Shown here one piece after another: positions 6,475 through 7,202 of a DNA stretch of 7,202 nt. Every line of letters starts with the position of its first letter. The stretch's first letter is position 1. The translations under genes were made by a program, and so were the position numbers. The stretch spans positions 1 through 7,202 of the forward strand of contig JAYVKG010000300.1 of the NCBI GenBank assembly GCA_043768625.1, in the 5' to 3' direction. This DNA is from UKL13-2 sp043768625. GTDB taxonomy: Bacteria; Pseudomonadota; Gammaproteobacteria; Burkholderiales; Usitatibacteraceae. Below the pieces are notes generated by a model, which was not told the origin of the DNA, did no database searches, and was given only the letters and a program-made list of their open reading frames with translations.

Positions 6475-7026
6475 ATGACGATCAAATTCTGCTCACAATG
6501 CGGCGCTGAAAAAATTGAACGACGCATCCCGGCCGGCGACGATCGTGAACGCGATATTTGTGCTCATTGCGGCCACACCCACTACGTCAACCCAAAGATT
6601 GTGGTCGGCAGCATTCCGGTCTGGGGCGAACAAATTCTGCTCTGCAGGCGCGCCATTGAGCCACGCTATGGGAAATGGACCCTGCCGGCAGGATTTATGG
6701 AAGAAGGCGAGACGCTCGCCGAAGGGGCAATTCGCGAGACGCTTGAAGAAGCAGGCGCTCGTATCACCGTGGAAAAACTTTACGCCAGCTATTCGTTACC
6801 TGCAATTAGCCAAGTCTATGTTTTGTTCCTGGCCACACTCGACGACCTGGATTATGCGGCTGGAGCTGAAAGCCTTGAAGTTGCGCTTTTCCTGGAGCAA
6901 GACATTCCTTGGGACGAACTGGCGTTTGTCACGATTCGTGAGGGGCTAAAGCGATATTTTGCTGACCGTGTTACCGGCACCTTTACAGCGCATTTCGCCG
7001 ATCTGCGGTCTCCTTTAAAAAAGTGA
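6475..7026 (+). CDS. NUDIX hydrolase with N-terminal zinc ribbon
   Basis: A complete 183-residue cytoplasmic protein. A zinc ribbon is formed by C6, C9, C29 and C32 (CSQC and CAHC). The Nudix box G-x5-E-x7-RE-x2-EE-x-G runs from Gly73 to Ala95 (GFMEEGETLAEGAIRETLEE and AGA), with all the acidic metal ligands kept and Thr89 at a position normally hydrophobic. PKIVVGSIPV and GKWTLPAGF before the box are typical of this zinc-ribbon subfamily. Such enzymes cleave nucleoside diphosphates linked to another moiety (for example ADP-ribose, NADH, FAD or CoA); the actual substrate cannot be told here. There is no clear Shine-Dalgarno before the ATG. It is transcribed away from the propeller operon and appears to be a single-gene unit, with the IS30 end converging on it from the right. 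Confidence 0.93.
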   Translation: MTIKFCSQCGAEKIERRIPAGDDRERDICAHCGHTHYVNPKIVVGSIPVWGEQILLCRRAIEPRYGKWTLPAGFMEEGETLAEGAIRETLEEAGARITVEKLYASYSLPAISQVYVLFLATLDDLDYAAGAESLEVALFLEQDIPWDELAFVTIREGLKRYFADRVTGTFTAHFADLRSPLKK

Positions 7027-7084
7027 TGCTCCAGCATTAGCACGGCTCTACAACCATTTATGCCTTGCGAGACGCGTGTAATAT

Positions 7085-7202
7085 CATTCCGCGCTTTTCC
7101 CTTGGCGGGCTCAGGATTTTAGTGCAACGTTGTTAACCATCTCTGCCCAGACCTCGTTAGGCGTTTTCCAATCTAGACACTCACGTAACCGGTTATTGAG
7201 CT
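7085..7202 (-). mobile_element. Edge of an IS30-family insertion sequence
   Basis: The transposase end implies that an insertion sequence begins near here and extends rightwards. In IS30-type elements the terminal inverted repeat lies close to or overlaps the transposase stop, so the boundary is probably within about 7085-7125, around CCTGAGCCCGCC on the minus strand. The exact end and any target duplication cannot be fixed without the other terminus. Confidence 0.55.
7111..7202 (-). CDS. IS30-family transposase, C-terminal end (cut by window edge)
   Basis: The minus strand, in the frame ending at the TGA at 7113-7111, encodes 29 residues: LNNRLRECLDWKTPNEVW, AEMVNNVALKS. This matches the conserved end of IS30-type DDE transposases (LNxRPRKxLxWxTPxEVF ... 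VALxx). The usual proline is Leu and the usual Lys is Glu, so the copy may be somewhat diverged. Catalytic residues and the other end lie outside the window, so intactness cannot be judged. Confidence 0.83.
   Translation of the reverse strand, partial: LNNRLRECLDWKTPNEVWAEMVNNVALKS

Noticed and set aside
7017..7037. Possible terminator on the minus strand (ATGC-TGGA-GCAT then a T run) at the end of the NUDIX gene
   Set aside because: The stem is only 4 bp and AT-containing, too weak to call, although the T6 run is real.

Overview
The window looks like chromosomal DNA of a Gram-negative proteobacterium, most likely a betaproteobacterium. The clues are an RlmD-type 23S rRNA methyltransferase with an Fe-S cysteine cluster, Sec-type signal peptides on several proteins, a zinc-ribbon NUDIX hydrolase, an IS30-type transposase end, and a secreted peptidase with 'LWW...ESGWG' repeats. 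The taxonomic placement is inferred from protein character, not from a marker gene.

Layout, left to right. Positions 1-854 (minus strand) hold the N-terminal ~284 residues of rlmD, cut by the window edge. It has its own good sigma-70-like promoter (exact TATAAT), a 10-bp palindrome near the start of transcription and a run of eight C in the leader. At 954-983 lies a strong hairpin with T runs on both sides, which ends the minus-strand gene block to its right. From 6337 down to 1002 run four tightly spaced minus-strand genes that look like one operon: a signal-peptide-bearing YVTN-type beta-propeller (6337-5363), an exported NodB/CE4-like polysaccharide deacetylase with an altered metal motif (5351-4608), an integral-membrane sterol desaturase/fatty acid hydroxylase superfamily protein (4607-3645), and a large secreted lysyl-endopeptidase-like S1 serine peptidase (3614-1002). 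Gaps are 11, 0 and 30 bases. Divergent from this block is a complete zinc-ribbon NUDIX hydrolase (6475-7026, plus strand). At the right edge the last 29 codons of an IS30-family transposase enter on the minus strand.

All four operon products are predicted to be exported or in the membrane, so the block is plausibly a cell-envelope or extracellular module: one exported propeller, one carbohydrate-active fold, one lipid-modifying di-iron membrane enzyme and one secreted protease. I do not recognise this combination as a named system, and the joint function is inference. rlmD and the NUDIX gene are ordinary housekeeping neighbours. No tRNA, rRNA or CRISPR array was seen, and no stretch over 300 bases lacks a gene.
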